Origin: Megamerina dolium
Lineage: Eukaryota > Arthropoda > Insecta > Diptera > Megamerinidae
DNA: 64,000 nucleotides
NCBI GenBank assembly: GCA_963854835.1
Contig: OY978526.1
Location: 25,760,334-25,824,333 of the forward strand
Reading direction: 5' to 3'
This document shows, one piece after another, positions 23,640 through 36,956 of this stretch. Under the pieces are notes generated by a model that worked only from the letters and a program-made list of their open reading frames with translations, did no database searches and was not told the DNA's origin. The stretch's first letter is position 1. Each line of letters opens with the position of its first letter. The translations under genes and the position numbers were made by a program.

Positions 23640-25210
23640 ATCCAGAGCGTACTGAGTCTACGGAAGGAACGCTTCTCAAAGGTGCTGAATGGCGATACTA
23701 CTAACAATTCCTCCAGTGGAGGAGATTGCCCGAACACCTCAATTACGGACGATGATGTTGACGTTTCACCACCCGATCATTAAGTTAAATGTTAAATCAG
23801 CATAATGAGGCTAAAGAACAACAAAACAGCAGGTGCAGATGGCCTATCTACCGAGTTGTTTAAGATCGACGGCGATGAGCTGCTTACCTACATGCACCAG
23901 CTCATAAGCGAAATATGGTCGGAAGAAAGCATGCCCGATGATTGGAATCTCAGTATTATCTGCCCCATACATAAGAAAGGAGACCCCAGAATTTGCGCCA
24001 ACTACCGTGGTATAAATCTTCTGAGCATCGCATACAAGGTCTTATCGTGCGTATTGTGCGAAAGATTGAAGCCTATGCTCAGGAATCTCATTGGACTTTA
24101 TCAGTGTGGCTTCAGACCGAATAAATCAACTACCGATGAAATTTTCACACTACGCCAAATCCTGGAAAAAACTCAAGAAAAAGAGATCGAGACATATCAC
24201 CTATTCGTCGATTATAAAGCCGCTTTCGACAGTCCGATAAGGGGTTACCTCTACACAACAATGTCTGAATTTGGTATACCTGCAAAACTCATTCGACTTT
24301 GCAGAATGATACAGCTTAAATCTCGTTGTGTATTGAAATTTGGGAAGGACATCTCCCCTCCATTCAATACCGAACGAGGCTGATGCCGACTATAATAATC
24401 GGTATTATCTGTATTGACATAATCGGTATCAACCCGCGAGCAGTCAGTGCAGCATTCTCTGAATTGGAATGAGAGTCACGTCGAATGGGTCTTACGGTGA
24501 ACGAGGGCAAGACGAAGTACCTAGCATCAACAAAGAAAGAGTCCCGCCGTCTTGGACAACACGTCACTGTTGACAATTACACTTTCGAGGTGGTGAAGAA
24601 CTTCATCTATCTTGGAACCATCATCAACAACTGTAATGACGTCAGCCTGGAGATCATGCGTAGGATAACTCTTGCTAACAGGTGGTACTTTGGGCTGAGT
24701 CAGCAATTGAGTAGTCGAGCCCTCTCTTGAAGATCGAAAATCACACTATACAAGTCTCTCATTAACATATGGCGCAGAAGTGTGGACAGTTTCCACCACA
24801 GATGAGACGATGCTTGAAGTTTTCGAGAGGAAAGTTCTGCGCAGGATCTTCGGACCTATTTGCGTTGACGGCGAGTATCGAATAAGGTACAACGATGAGC
24901 TGTATGTGCTGTACACTGACATTGACATAGTCAGGCGAATCAAAATCCAGATGCTGCGCTGTCTGGGTTATGTCGGGCGAATGAAAGAAGACGCTCCAGC
25001 GCAGAGGGTATTTAATTCGGCACCCGCTGGAGGACGCAAAAGAAGAGGAAGACCAAACCTCCGTTGGAAGGAGCAAATGTTGGGTATCCTGGTGGTGCTT
25101 GGAATATCCAATTGGCGCCAGCAAGCGAAGAACAGAGAAGACTGGCGCCGCATTATATGTTCAGAAAAAAAGTCGCACGAAGCCATGTTGAGTGCGTATG
25201 TAGGCTACGA
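23640..25210 (+). mobile_element. RTE-type non-LTR retrotransposon, longest copy, lacks catalytic YADD
   Basis: A continuous frame from 23805 gives RT motifs: LKNNKTAGADGLSTELFK, MPDDWNLSIICPIHKKG, ICANYRGINLLSIAYKVL, YQCGFRPNKSTTDEIF, LRQILEKTQEKEIETYHLF and FVDYKAAFDS (RT motif A region). After FNTERG (about 24380) the frame stops. The region that should hold the polymerase Y-A-D-D motif is deleted; only its trailing IDIIG remains near 24413. The thumb resumes at 24485 (MGLTVNEGKTKYLAS), then FERKVLRRIFGPICVDGEYR and GRKRRGRPNLRWKEQM (to about 25080). The endonuclease domain and upstream ORF are absent. The polymerase cannot work. RTE-clade assignment rests on similarity of these blocks to insect endonuclease-RT proteins. 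Confidence 0.85.
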
Positions 25211-26143
25211 CAGTAATTCGTGGCCCAGTTTATGGAATTATGCCGCGACAATTGTGGATAAATGCGCTGTTGCGTCACGGTGGCGAAACAGCACCTTATT
25301 TTGGAGCCAAATAAGTTTATGTCTTTTTCAATTTCTTATTGAATCGGTCCCATTAATCCGCTGTAGTACTACACCGTGATTGTTCTTTCTTTATGAAAAA
25401 AGTGTACGAGTTATACTCCCTTAGAATCCCAACAAATTCCTGAAAACAGCGTCTTACAGGCAACCTGAGCACTCTTCATCAAAAATAAGTGTTTGACCAT
25501 GTGTAAATTTTTTAAAGCAATACCTAGTCCAAAGGCTGAATTCAATCTTGGTCCACATTGTTTCGCATGTTTCCCCATCCCAAAATGATAATAAAATAAT
25601 GGATTATTATTGGAGTCCTTTTCCATTTTATCGTGAAAAACGAAACTAATGTGATGCAATTGGATGCCAAATATAAAAAACCTGTAAATCGGGCTGAAAT
25701 TTAATATAATATCTTTTGGCACCAGACACGCTGGTAATATCAACTTCTCTCAATAACGCTATCTTCAAACATTATCACTTATTAATCGACCCTTGTAAAT
25801 CAATACGTATTTACTCCTCCTGGTAACAATTCAACAACAACAACAACAACACGACAGTAACGACATACATATATTTAGTTTATACGTACTAGTATCAAAT
25901 AGTACACCGTTTTTGCAAAATTTCGTGTGGACATTATCGCATAAATGTTTGCAATAATGTCGAAAGTTTAAAAATCAACATTTTTGGTTCGATAACATTA
26001 ATTTTTTTTTTTTCTGCAATAACAACATTTTGTTTGACATTAGATTACATTCTGCATTTATTTGATATTATTATTAATTCATTCATGTAACCTATCACAT
26101 CCAAGCAATACAAATTCTATAGTATGATGAAGAAAAGTATATT
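25211..26143. other. Intergenic; contains one copy of the GCAATAATGTCGAAA motif
   Basis: Bases 25943-25963 read ATGTTTGCAATAATGTCGAAA, identical over 21 bp to 51538-51558. Also holds (CAA)n at 25833-25849. No gene seen. Confidence 0.55.
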
Positions 26144-26300
26144 ACCTACTTACTTACTTACCTGGCCATAACAACCAACAATTGATTTTCTCCGATTTCA
26201 AAATGATTCTCCAGTCTTCTTGCTTCTTCGCCTTTGGCGCAAGTCAAAAATTCCTAGAGCTAACCAGCTCTTCAATTTATCTTTCCACCGAAGGAAGACA
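26144..26300 (-). mobile_element. RTE-type LINE, 3' terminal fragment
   Basis: Same 3' end as at 11.12 kb: plus-strand ACTTACTTACTTACCTGGCC then CATAACAACC, followed by sequence similar to the ORF2 end (TTCTTCGCCTTTGGCGCAAG, CTTTCCACCG). Heavily 5'-truncated. Confidence 0.68.
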
Positions 26301-26969
26301 CAAAGTTGATGGATTCAAGAAATCGTAAAAAAAACACAATACGAGTACAGTAGTACATTCAACATCACCTGCAAGAGTTCTATGTCACAAGAAGTCTACC
26401 ATTCAGCTTCAGAATATATTAACTGAAGATAAGAGTACAAAAATTATCATTTCTTGAGAATGCAATAGAAATTTGATTCAATATTCTCTCAATCTTTACC
26501 TTTTCATTAATTTTTTAAATTCCAATACTCTCAAAATAACTTGTGTAGAAGCATTAAGAATATATCCATTCATTATCACAAAATTTTAGTATTTTGGAGA
26601 ATGGGTTTTGACTGTCCACTACGCGTCATTTTAAAGTAATCTTAAGGCAAAAAAAATAAAAGTTTGTACTCAAATAAATTAGTTTCCAACTTGTGTTGGA
26701 AATGTACATAATTGCAAAGTCATGATCAATTTTTATTTATATATAATTTCGGTGGTGTACACATACACCGTACGATATACATATGTATGTATTTATATAC
26801 ATATATAGAATTTTATATTTCGAAAAAAGTAGGTATATTTGTATAGTACATACATAGGCCTATATAAGTAGTTTTTTGTTATTCAAAAGGGTCGATACGT
26901 GCACCATCACTATTTATAAGTATGAAAGTAGGTACACATATTTACAATATTATAAATATAATATATGTT
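26301..26969. other. Intergenic, AT-rich, no gene seen
   Basis: CATA/TATG words near 26760-26810; nothing else recognised. Confidence 0.5.
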
Positions 26970-26977
26970 ATAGTACA

Positions 26978-27004
26978 TACGGCACCCATAGTATGGGTGC
27001 CGTA
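26978..27004. repeat. Perfect 12-bp inverted repeat at the SINE 5' junction
   Basis: TACGGCACCCAT (26978-26989), spacer AGT, ATGGGTGCCGTA (26993-27004). The right arm is the SINE's own first bases. The left arm is an inverted copy placed between the target duplication and the SINE. Confidence 0.93.
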
Positions 27005-27360
27005 GCTCAGTGGTTAGTGTGTTCGCCTTCTGATCTGTAGGTCGTGGTTCAATCCCCGGCTGATGCATAACAAATTTAATATCGATAAGATTTTTCTTTC
27101 GAACGGTACCCACCTGTCGGCAAGCAATTGGCAATTCTTCCGACAGTAACAACTTGCCATGAAAAAGCTTCTTAAAGAACTCTGTGACAAAGCTCAGAAA
27201 AAGTGATGTCACAAGTGTTCTGCCGTTCGGAACCGGCTAAAATAAGTAGGTCCCTTCTAATATTGTCCAAAATTTAAGACGCACAACAGTAATGGAAGAG
27301 AAGCTCGGCCAATGAGCCCTTTGGGGCTTTAAGTGCCACATATTTATTTTTTTTTTTTTT
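26993..27360 (+). mobile_element. tRNA-derived SINE, copy B, flanked by 10-bp TSD
   Basis: Head GGGTGCCGTAGCTCAGTGG (A-box region) with B-box-like GGTTCAATCCC at 27046-27056; body and 3' end GGGGCTTTAAGTGCCACATA plus T-run are nearly identical to copy A. The 10-bp ATAGTACATA occurs at 26970-26979 and 27361-27370 as target duplication. The least decayed copy and the best reference for the family. An extra inverted 5' segment lies between the left target copy and the head. Confidence 0.92.
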
Positions 27361-28314
27361 ATAGTACATATATGTAAGTTAAGCGTTAGTGTAATTTTCG
27401 GCAAAATTTTCACTACTTACATTTTGTGTAATTTTTCATGGCCTAAACCATTAACAAACAAACAAAAACAACATACACATTAAAGTTTTTTTTTTTTAGC
27501 TAAATAAATGTTGTCTCATTAAACAACACCAGTTATTATCTAGGCAAAGCACTCACTGGACAGTAACACTACCAATATACTAATATGTATATGGTATATA
27601 TGTATAAGGTAAATGTATGTTTGATACGAGAATTTAAAGTCCAAAAACTTTATAGTAACATAGACACATACATATATGTGCGTACAGAAAAATCCACTTT
27701 TACTATTAACCCCTTTTGGCAATTTGTAATTAAACCAAACAACAAAAACACACATGGACGACATCATCATCCTTCAACTTACTACCCCACATCGGAACAT
27801 TCATGGATTTAACGAGCCTATGTTCTGCAGTACATGTAGCTAGCATCATGGCTTAGCTCAGCCCATTGAACGAGCGAACCGCTGACCGCTTTCAAAAGGA
27901 TAAAATATACGCATAACATTTCCTAATTTTTCAAATAAGATGAGCATTCCTATAATAATTTCATCCCTTTTTGGACACTTTTACTTTACTTAGGTATCAA
28001 CTACACATATGCACAGACACATAGGTATATGACGTGTATGGCTGTGTGTGTGTGTGTGTTTGTTTGTGTCGTAAGTGAAACACCTCACATCAGCTCCACT
28101 TACATCGCATCTATCCCATGTCATTCGTTCGGACAGTCCAGTCAGTCCGGTACGGTCCGGTACGGTGTGGTGAGATGTGGGGCGGGTGCGGTTCAGCACA
28201 ATGATGTAGCGACAAGTTTTCGGTCCAGTTAGGTTTAGCGTCGTCAGCAACATAAGGCAACTTTTCTTTACAAAATTTATTAAATAGGTTGGTGGCGCGT
28301 GAAATGCTATCCTC

Positions 28315-28372
28315 GCCACCGTCGTCGTCGTCGTCGCCGCCGCAGCCGCCGCCGTCGTCATCATCATCGTCA
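28315..28372. repeat. GTC/GCC/CAT triplet microsatellite block
   Basis: Interrupted GTC, GCC and CAT units on the plus strand; unusually GC-rich for this window. All frames give homopolymer-like peptides (Ser, Pro or Asp runs). Confidence 0.85.
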
Positions 28373-28525
28373 ACAAAACGTGAATACCGCAAAGCAAGTA
28401 AGAATGGGAAAAGAGGTTCAAATGGCATGATGAGGCGGATGGGAATAGCAAACACACGCGTTTACGTAATGAACACGCGAAAGGGGTTGCTATGGTCACT
28501 CTATATTCTACATACATAAATATAT

Positions 28526-28529
<4 letters not shown>

Positions 28530-28598
<69 letters not shown>
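28530..28598. repeat. Compound (AT)n(GT)n microsatellite
   Basis: About 24 AT units pass directly into about 10 GT units. Confidence 0.95.
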
Positions 28599-28599
<1 letters not shown>

Positions 28600-30997
28600 G
28601 GTATAGTACAGTATAGTCCCTCAAGAATCATTTCGATGTATGTACACACATCCATATACAATAGAAATGTTACGGACCGTAGTATGACTGAAATGGGACA
28701 TCTTAAATGGACATGTATATATCAAAAATACAGGGTATCCATCATAATGGTCTCATTTGTATATACATTAGTGATGCATACGTATTTATTCTCTAGTGAA
28801 TTGGCTTTTCTGGTGAATGTGTATGTGTGTATTGGAATTATGTTGTACAAATATTTCCATATTAACATTTTGCAACATGAACATGCAACACCCTGTGAAA
28901 AATGCGGCTCACCGAACATATTTCTTCTTCATGCCTTCATATGTACGACAAATAGAACAAATTTCATGTATTGCATATCGAAGATAAAGCAGTTACTCCG
29001 CGCAATTTCGCATCATTCTGCTCTTAAATCGCCCACCATAAACCACCCACAACTGATGTGTGACCATTTCTGTCCATGAATTGCTTCTTCTTTAGTATAT
29101 AGTTAGTAGCAGTATAGAAATATACCATCATCCTATGACGCACTACATGGCAGAACAACATATAGTACATACGAGTAGAATTTGAGTGACCGAACCGGAC
29201 ATGTGACTAAAGTTAAATTTCCCTTGAATTCAGAACGTATACCATTCGAAGCTAGTATACTTAGTATGTACATATGTATGTATATAGTCATATACATATG
29301 TATTCATACTTCAAGACATCAGCATCAAGGTTCGCAATTTGACTGCCTGGCAAAGGCTCTGGCAGGCCTACAAATTCAAAAACATCTTGCTGTGCTCTTT
29401 CCCACCGTCTCGTGCGTTATGCCCACCCACTTTTTAAGAATTTTCGCTTCTGTTTAGTTTGCTGCTATATTTTGTTGGTTTTTTTTTTGTATGCTTTTTT
29501 TTTCGTTCTATTTTTGCTCGTTTTGGGAGGCTTTTTGTTGGCAAAACGAAAACGATAAAAAGGAAAATGGACATAGAAAATAAATTGAAGACAAATGGAC
29601 AAAAAGAAAACGGAAATGCCTTTTGCACATGTGGGATTTAAACAGCGGTGATGTCGGGTTTTCGTGTGTGACAGCAGACGCGTGAGTGAGGGTCGCGCTC
29701 AATATGCGATGTCGCCGCTGATATTACAGGGCGTTGCGCTGGGAGATATATCGTATATAGTATGAGTTTGTATGTAAGTGTATGTATACGTAGGTAGTGG
29801 TTGGCAAAAGTGGAATTAAAGTAGGAAAATCTTTTTCGCACACGCGAAGATGAAAATTTGCTATAGAAAATTGACATGTGGACATGGCATTGATTATGTA
29901 TATACATATATAATACATACATATCCGTCCAAGTATGTACATACAATTTATTTTATTTTCATTTTTTTTCTGCCTACGAATTCTTTATCGTCAATGGACT
30001 TTAGCTTGGCAACCAATATATATTATATGTGTGTGTTTGTGTGTATAAATAAACCCATAATGCCATACATGCATATTTACGTATACACATCGCAGAATAT
30101 AAATCATCAAACACAGAACTTGGTCTAACATTTATGTAAAGCTTTCTTCTTTATTTGAAATTTTGAAAGAAATAATATTTTTGAAAACATATATTTAATA
30201 CCAAAGTTTTTCTTCTGCTTCCATACAAGGGAATTATTGGCCTTAATTTATTTCGTTACAATATACTCAATATCTACAAAGATGCGAGGGCGTGATAAAT
30301 GATACACAATGAAATAATTTATGCAACAAAAATTGATTTATTTTGTATATCGACACTTCCATATAATACGATTTGTCGAGCTCCTCAAAAGAGATCACTA
30401 TTTAAGCAATAATCACTTCATTTAATCAAAAAATATATTTACCTACGAGTCATTTTGGCATGTCTGGAAACTGAAAGAAGTCACAGCGAGCTAAATTTGA
30501 GAATCTAAGAATAGGCTGGTTGTGGCAGTAATTCGTAAGATACATTAACCATTCAGGCTGTTGCGATGACGAAGATGTGAGCATACATCCTACCGATAGC
30601 TTTCTCATAACCAAAATTTCATGTAAAATGTTGTATGCGCTTTCTTTGAAAGTGTTGACCATTAAACTTCATTCAACAGTCTTCTAATGGATGTGCTGGG
30701 CATTCAGCGTTTAATTTTGTTTTTCGATATTGTTTTTTTTTTCTTAAAAAAATTTTACTTTTCCAGCACACACAATGCACTTAAATAAAAATCCAAAAGT
30801 TTCTTTCAAGGGTTGTTAAAATTGAACTAATAAAGAAATGTGCATAAAAGTATATAGTCATTTAAGTATGATATAAAGTAAATAAATAATCGATTACAAA
30901 CGGCTCATCTCTTGTTGTCCTGTCTGTCGATGTCTAAAAAAATGTTAATTACTTGCCAACAGGATTATTTATTCTTGTTTGAAAAAATGCTTATGAG

Positions 30998-31321
30998 ATA
31001 CCGTAGATGTGGATACCGTGCATTGGCTTTGTGGGTTCAATCCCCGGCTGAGGCAATTTTTCTTTCGAACCCACCTTTTGGCAAGCATTTGGCATTTCTT
31101 CCATCAGTAACAATTTGCCATAAAAAACAGCTCTGTCTCTCTCAAAGCCCAGAAAAATTGATTTCACAAGGGTTCTGCCTATTGGAATCGGCTATAATAA
31201 GTCGGTCCCTCCTAATACTGTCAAAATTTAACATACACAACAGTATTGGAAGAGAATCTCGGTGGTATAGCAATGGCCTTTTCTGGCCTCTCAGTGAGAG
31301 GTAAGCCACAATAACTTAGGC
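30998..31321 (+). mobile_element. tRNA-derived SINE, copy E, old and diverged
   Basis: Keeps the B-box region GTGGGTTCAATCCCCGGCTG (31032-31051), TTTTGGCAAGCATTTGGCAT, CAGTAACAATTTGCCAT and GGAATCGGCTATAATAAGT-type body. The head is rearranged (ATACCGTAGATGTGGATACC). The 3' end is the second variant (CTCGGTGGTATAGCAATGGC, TTTTCTGGCC) shared with copy D, not the poly-T variant of A-C. No clear target duplication. Confidence 0.8.
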
Positions 31322-34149
31322 CTAACTATCAACACAGAACAAAGATTCTGTTCTAAGATCTTACAAATTTTATTTTACTTAAAACTATCTGAATATTGAG
31401 AACTCGTTTCATCAACAAATGGTGACAGATTATGTTGGTGATATGATGCTTTGAAATGGATGGCACTATACTAATCGTGTAAAGTGAAATTTACCACCTT
31501 CATACAATTTTCTTTGAATTTAGTTACATTTGCTATAAAGTCTGCAACAATTTCCAGAGTATGAAGGGAATGTATGATATCGTTATGAAAAATTTCTTCA
31601 AAAGAATGACATCCCATGAGTGAAGCGGATGATATAAACCAGTCTCCTATTCATTGCGGCCATCATGGTTGTATGTGACTATATTCGAGACAATTTACAG
31701 ATTGTTTTTAGTCGCAATCGATTGCTGAATATAAAATACATTTTAAGGAAATTATTCTTCTTCATTCGTGGAATAAATTTTTAACCAGAAGAATCTCATG
31801 ATTGTGCCATTCGCATGATATTTTATGCAGTGACTCATTGATTCATTTAGAAATGAGATGAAACTTAATAAAACAATATAAATCCATTTTTACGATTTTG
31901 AAATCTCTTAGAATATGCACAAATAACCTACAAAATTTTTTTCATTAACATTTTTCACATTAAAATATTTTTTCGCATTAAATTTTGATAAATCCGTGCA
32001 AGATAATTAATTTTAACATCAATATTTAGCATCAAGTGCATAACAATAGCTAAAAGAGGCAAAAAAAGATGTAACTATACAAAAAAAAAGTGCAAAAGGC
32101 AACACTGAGTAAAATTATTAATTTTGTCTATATCAAAAGAAACGAACCATGCAATCGACTTCTTTTACCGATTTTTGTATGGAAAATTAGTCTGGAAGCA
32201 ATAGAAATAAGAAGTAAAGAGTTGATGGTATTCTTCTAATTCATATAAACGATGTGTGTGTATGTACATGTGCCACTTTCCTATTTGAATGACTATGGAG
32301 ATATGTGTGTACCTCTAATATTCAGTGCATTGGTACAATTACGAATTACTTTATTATTATGCTTGCTTATATAAAAATATCGAATATATGTAAAAACATG
32401 TAATAGGCAAATTTTAAGGAAATCATCAATTTAAAATTGTCGATATATATATGTATGTAAATATGTGTTCCAGCAATAGAAAACATCTTAATTTATTTGA
32501 AGATTTCTGTAATTTGCTCTTGGAATTTAAATTGTGCCATTGTCTACCTTAATAAGGTGTCTTCAATTGCATTCATTAATAAAGAATTACAAAACTTAAG
32601 CATCCAGCAAGAAATTAGGTGAAGTACATACTATTTACCTATTTAATTATATGTACATACATCCATATGTACGATATGTACAATATGTATGCATAAGTAT
32701 ATCAATAAACACATAAACATATTGGTGCATCTTAATGGGGGGGTTGCTTGTACATATTATTAAGCCTGATTATCGAGTTCATTAAACTTTCATCACAATA
32801 ATAATTGTTATTATTATTATTGTTGTTGACAGAATGGTTGTTGTAAGTATGTAGGTACATACATTCATATAATAAGTATGTTCATTGCTTATTATGCATA
32901 TACATATGTACATATAATAACGGCAGCAGCATATGTTTATTTATGTTCACACATTTGCACAATTGCACACACGCACTCACACACATATAGCCGAACTCAA
33001 ACAACACTACAGGCATTCCAGCAGACAAATTATTTGGTTAATTTAATGATAATGAGCTATTTGAGTATATTTAGCCTAGATTCATATATACATACTTGTA
33101 TACATATATGTATATGTATATGTGTATGTGCATAGAACACATATATCAACAAATGTATACTTAAGTGTGTTTGTACATATATGAATGCATCTATTCAATA
33201 TATGTATGTACCTACATACATATAAGCGACTTACATATACATATTTACTTTGGTATATATTACCTTTGTATGTACATACTTATATACATACATATATGTA
33301 AAAGTGAACTTGAACTTGCATCCGTTAAGTATATACTCGGCTGGAATAAGCTATCGGTGTTAGACGACAGACAGTATATAATGCATACATACATATGTAG
33401 CTACTTACTTACCTAATTAAATGAAATCATTCATGAACCACATTTGCTTTATAGGCGCATACATGTATACGTATGTCTTTCTGTGTATGTAAGTATGTAT
33501 GATACATATGTAGGTATATAATTACAATAATTGTAGATATACATAAATAGATAAGTATATATTTAAGCATAGGTAATTATGGTATTTATTATCGAAAGTT
33601 ATGACGGCAATGTGACCCAATCAATAATGTATTAATGCACTTATCAATGAATCAGATGTAGTATGTTGTGTTGATGTTTTCTCTGCCCACAAGTAAATGC
33701 TTACAAATAATTTGAATTGATCACATTAAAATATTTTTTACATATTGATATAATTTGCATCATGTTTAGGTTAATGTTCTGACATTTACTGTACATACAT
33801 ATTCAAATATGAACACTTATTTTTACTATTTTTATAATATTGTATTACCTTGAAGTGTTGTTTTACTTCATACAATATCATTAATTTATATAATTTATTT
33901 ATATATTTATTTAAGTGTGACTAAACGCTAAGCAACCTCAGATGATAAACTTTTTTTGCTCGGCCTAACACCACCACCACTACAGAATATTTCAACAAGA
34001 GAAGTCATTTTAAATGTCCCATTATTTTTTTCATCTGTCACATACAACTGTCATTCGTTGACGTTTGACAAAGAAGAACTAGAGATTTTCAAATATGCTT
34101 ACACAACGCATAGAAATAGTGAAAACTATTCTGAGTGAAAATAGTGAAA
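31322..34149. other. Intergenic, AT-rich, no gene seen
   Basis: 32.6-33.6 kb is almost wholly made of CATACATATGTATGTA-type words. Elsewhere it is unique-looking AT-rich DNA. Confidence 0.5.
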
Positions 34150-34570
34150 ATTATTATAAATAAAAAAAGTGTTGCGATTCATTTTCATCTGTCTGGATAT
34201 GTGAATAAGCGAAACTGTCGCATCTGGGGTTATGAAAACCAAAGAGATATGGTCGAAGAACCTCTCCATCCACAATGAGTGACAGTTTTGTGCGGTTTTT
34301 GGAGTGGCGATGTCATTAGCCGGAAATTTATGCTATGTACGTGGATGACGTTTATTTTCAGCAGGATGGCGCTACATGTCATACAGCTGATGAAACAATG
34401 ACTGTGTTGCGTGAAAAATTTCCTGAACGTCTGATTTATTGAAATGGATACTTTATACCATTAACGTACTTTTTTCTTTGGGGCTACGTTAAAGATAAAG
34501 AAATATTGAAGCACTCAAAGACAATATTAGAATTGTTATTCGCGAGATTGAAAAGAATGGCGGATATTTG
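34150..34570 (+). mobile_element. Tc1/mariner-superfamily transposase fragment (QQDGATCHT family)
   Basis: Translation in pieces: HFHLSGYVNKRNCRIWGYE (about 34180-34235), PLHPQ stop VTVLCGFWSGDVI, then YVDDVYFQQDGATCHTA (34336-34386, holding the second catalytic Asp) and FPERLIYWNGY, TYFLWGYVKDK (about 34466-34500). This is the catalytic half of the insect family whose N-terminus reads FGRPSEAAIRN. Its N- and C-terminal parts are seen in the 40.7 kb copy. Frameshifts and stops; a TACCCTGTA at 34690-34698 could be the decayed right end. Confidence 0.78.
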
Positions 34571-36639
34571 ACAGATATTGTGTTCCAGTACCAAACTCAG
34601 AGTTTGTACTTTGGATTAAAATATATATATCTGCTCTTTTCATAAAAATATTGTGTTTTTTTTTATTTAAATTGACACCTCTCGTATTAATACCCTGTAC
34701 ATACGTTTTCAAATATTCTCTATCTATTGCTTGCATTAATTAAAATAATCACATAAATCGTCAACTATATTTTGATGATAAACAGAAATTCAGATGTTTC
34801 AAAAGAAAGAGCTTCAATCAAAATCAATTTAATTTCAATTCGAAATGTAACTGCAATAAACATTTCTTTATCAGAAGATAATTTTTATTATTAATATCAT
34901 TCTTAGGCATGTAAGAATGAAATACATAATTATTTTGTGATTAAGCAAATCTAGTTGTCATTGTCACTTTTAATACCAATAGAATAACTTTTCAACAGGT
35001 AAATTAGAATTCAATGCTACAACTTGAGGGCTGTTCAAGCTGTAATAAAGGCTGTAATAGCAAATATGTACTTTAGAGGATGATTATCTTTGTAAAGCTA
35101 AAAATCTTATTTCTTTTACTATAATATTACTGCATTATAAAAATTCGGGATTTTAATGTTTATATGGAAGGCAAAAAGAATGTAATAAAACATATTTATG
35201 GATCTAAAGACATTTGATCAAATTTCACTGTCATATTTGTCCGCATGATTTAGTAAAATTTCTCTGTCAAGAAGTCATAAACTAATCATAAAAATCATTT
35301 AAACCGCATTAGTTGCGGTAACGAGAATATGCCAAGATAAATGCCAGGGATATCGTGATATCAGCAAAACGTTCTTCATCTTAATTATCAGTAGTTTAGT
35401 TGTGACAACTATTGGAGATATATAAAGTTTATATTTATAAATATGGAAAATAATTAAATTCGTGTGCTGATAAAACATTATTTTATAAGGCAAACACCAA
35501 TGGCAACGCCGAAATTTAAATTGAAAGTATTATGGAGACCTATCAGCACCCTGCAGGTAACACCAAGGACGCCCAATAGAGGTATAAGCACCGTAGAAAT
35601 AATATCAAGCATAATATCAAGTGAAGTTAAATGAGATGAAGAAATGAGACAAATAGGTCCAGTACAATATTTCAAAAGAAATCGTAAATTTCAGCAAGCT
35701 GGATTCTCACTTCTTCACCATCACAACAACAAAAGTGATTGAACTACTACTATTCCCCCTATCCTTCACATTTAGACTCCCTATTTCCAAAAATATTATA
35801 AAAATAGCACGTCCATAAAATATGTGAGTTCAAAGAGAAGAGATCATCACTTTAAATGAGTCATATTTTGAGGACTTTGACAAATCGTATTATTCGAAAA
35901 TCTCAAAAAAGAAGGTTATGTTAACAAATAAATCAATTTTTGTTAAATAAATTATTTTGTGTGGTTCATTTATTATGGACATGATGATTAGCTGACAGAA
36001 GACGTCTTTATCATTAGGGTCTAATTAACTTTTGGACGATTTTAGATAAATCGACATTATTATATGTCCGTGATGAGATTTTTTGCAGATCTTACATGAA
36101 ATGCATCAACTTGACGATAGTTACAGTTTTTAAATTCCACCTAAAAGCTATGGATATCATAAGAAAAAATACTAATTGGATTTGAGGGAGACAATTGATT
36201 GAAAGTGTGGTAAATTCAGGCTCGATTCCGTCCTCTTTGTTTATTTTTTTAAACCTTGGATTGTTGATTTGTGTCGATAGAGATTGGTTTTAAACTCTAA
36301 TTTTAAATAGCATAAACATTTGGTATTCAAAATTATTTTCTACAAACAATACCACAAAAAAAAGAGATTAGAATAAAAAAATCGGAATTCGAATAAAGAG
36401 CCCTTGTGAGGCCCAAAAATTATAAAAAAGATCCACAAAATATTTTATTCGATTGAAAAGTGAAGAAACAGTGAACTAGCTAGCAATGGTAGTCAACATC
36501 TCAAATGACAGTGTTTAGAGGATGATTCCTCAGCATATGGACATCTCGACGGCTGTAAACCGAGTGTCGCGTATGCTGGTCTCACAAATGTGTCATTGAC
36601 ATAAGACACAAACTACACTACTTGTAGTACTGTGGTTAG
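34571..36639. other. Intergenic, AT-rich, no gene seen
   Basis: No transposon or gene family recognised. Confidence 0.5.
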
Positions 36640-36780
36640 TTCATTATTCGTCAGATTTTGCACCCTGCAATTTCTTATTGTTTCCATATGTGAAAAGGTG
36701 ACTCGCAGAGGAAAGATTCTACTCGGATGAGAACGTCGAAGTGCCTTAACCGCACTACAAAAAAAGGCTTTGACCTAAGC
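36640..36780 (+). mobile_element. Short mariner-like transposase scrap
   Basis: SDFAPCNFLLFPYVKR at 36651-36698 resembles the last catalytic block of mariner-type transposases (S-P-D-L-A-P-C-D-F-x-L-F-P). A few residues (AEERFYSDENVEV) follow. Short, so moderate confidence. Confidence 0.5.
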
Positions 36781-36956
36781 GGAGAATATATTGAATAGAA
36801 ACAAAATAAAATATGGGAAGCCGCAGACTTTTCGGAAGAGACAGTGAATATAAAAATAATTTTTTTTAAACATATATTAGCTGAGCTCATTTGTGCGTGG
36901 ACTATCTCTGTATCTCGTCGAGATTTTAGATTGCGACCGATTAAATTTTGAAGTAT

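Larger units (their letters stand above)
27371..30997. other. Intergenic, microsatellite-rich, no gene seen
   Basis: Includes a GC-rich patch at 28100-28400 with a GTCCGGTACG-type doublet (28147-28165) and triplet repeats, and a long AT/GT compound microsatellite at 28.53-28.60 kb. Open frames are repeat translations. Confidence 0.5.

Noticed and set aside
23805..24383. A 192-codon open frame that could be called an intact host protein
   Set aside because: It is the RT part of an RTE-type LINE, truncated at both ends and lacking the catalytic YADD segment.
27003..27070. Possible functional tRNA gene from the A- and B-box-like words
   Set aside because: The sequence does not close an acceptor stem and continues into the SINE body; it is the SINE head, repeated at several loci.
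26910..27212. Minus-strand open frame with PGIEPRPTDQKANTLTTEL, also at 12928-13137
   Set aside because: It is the antisense translation of the tRNA-derived SINE and recurs wherever the SINE does; not a gene.
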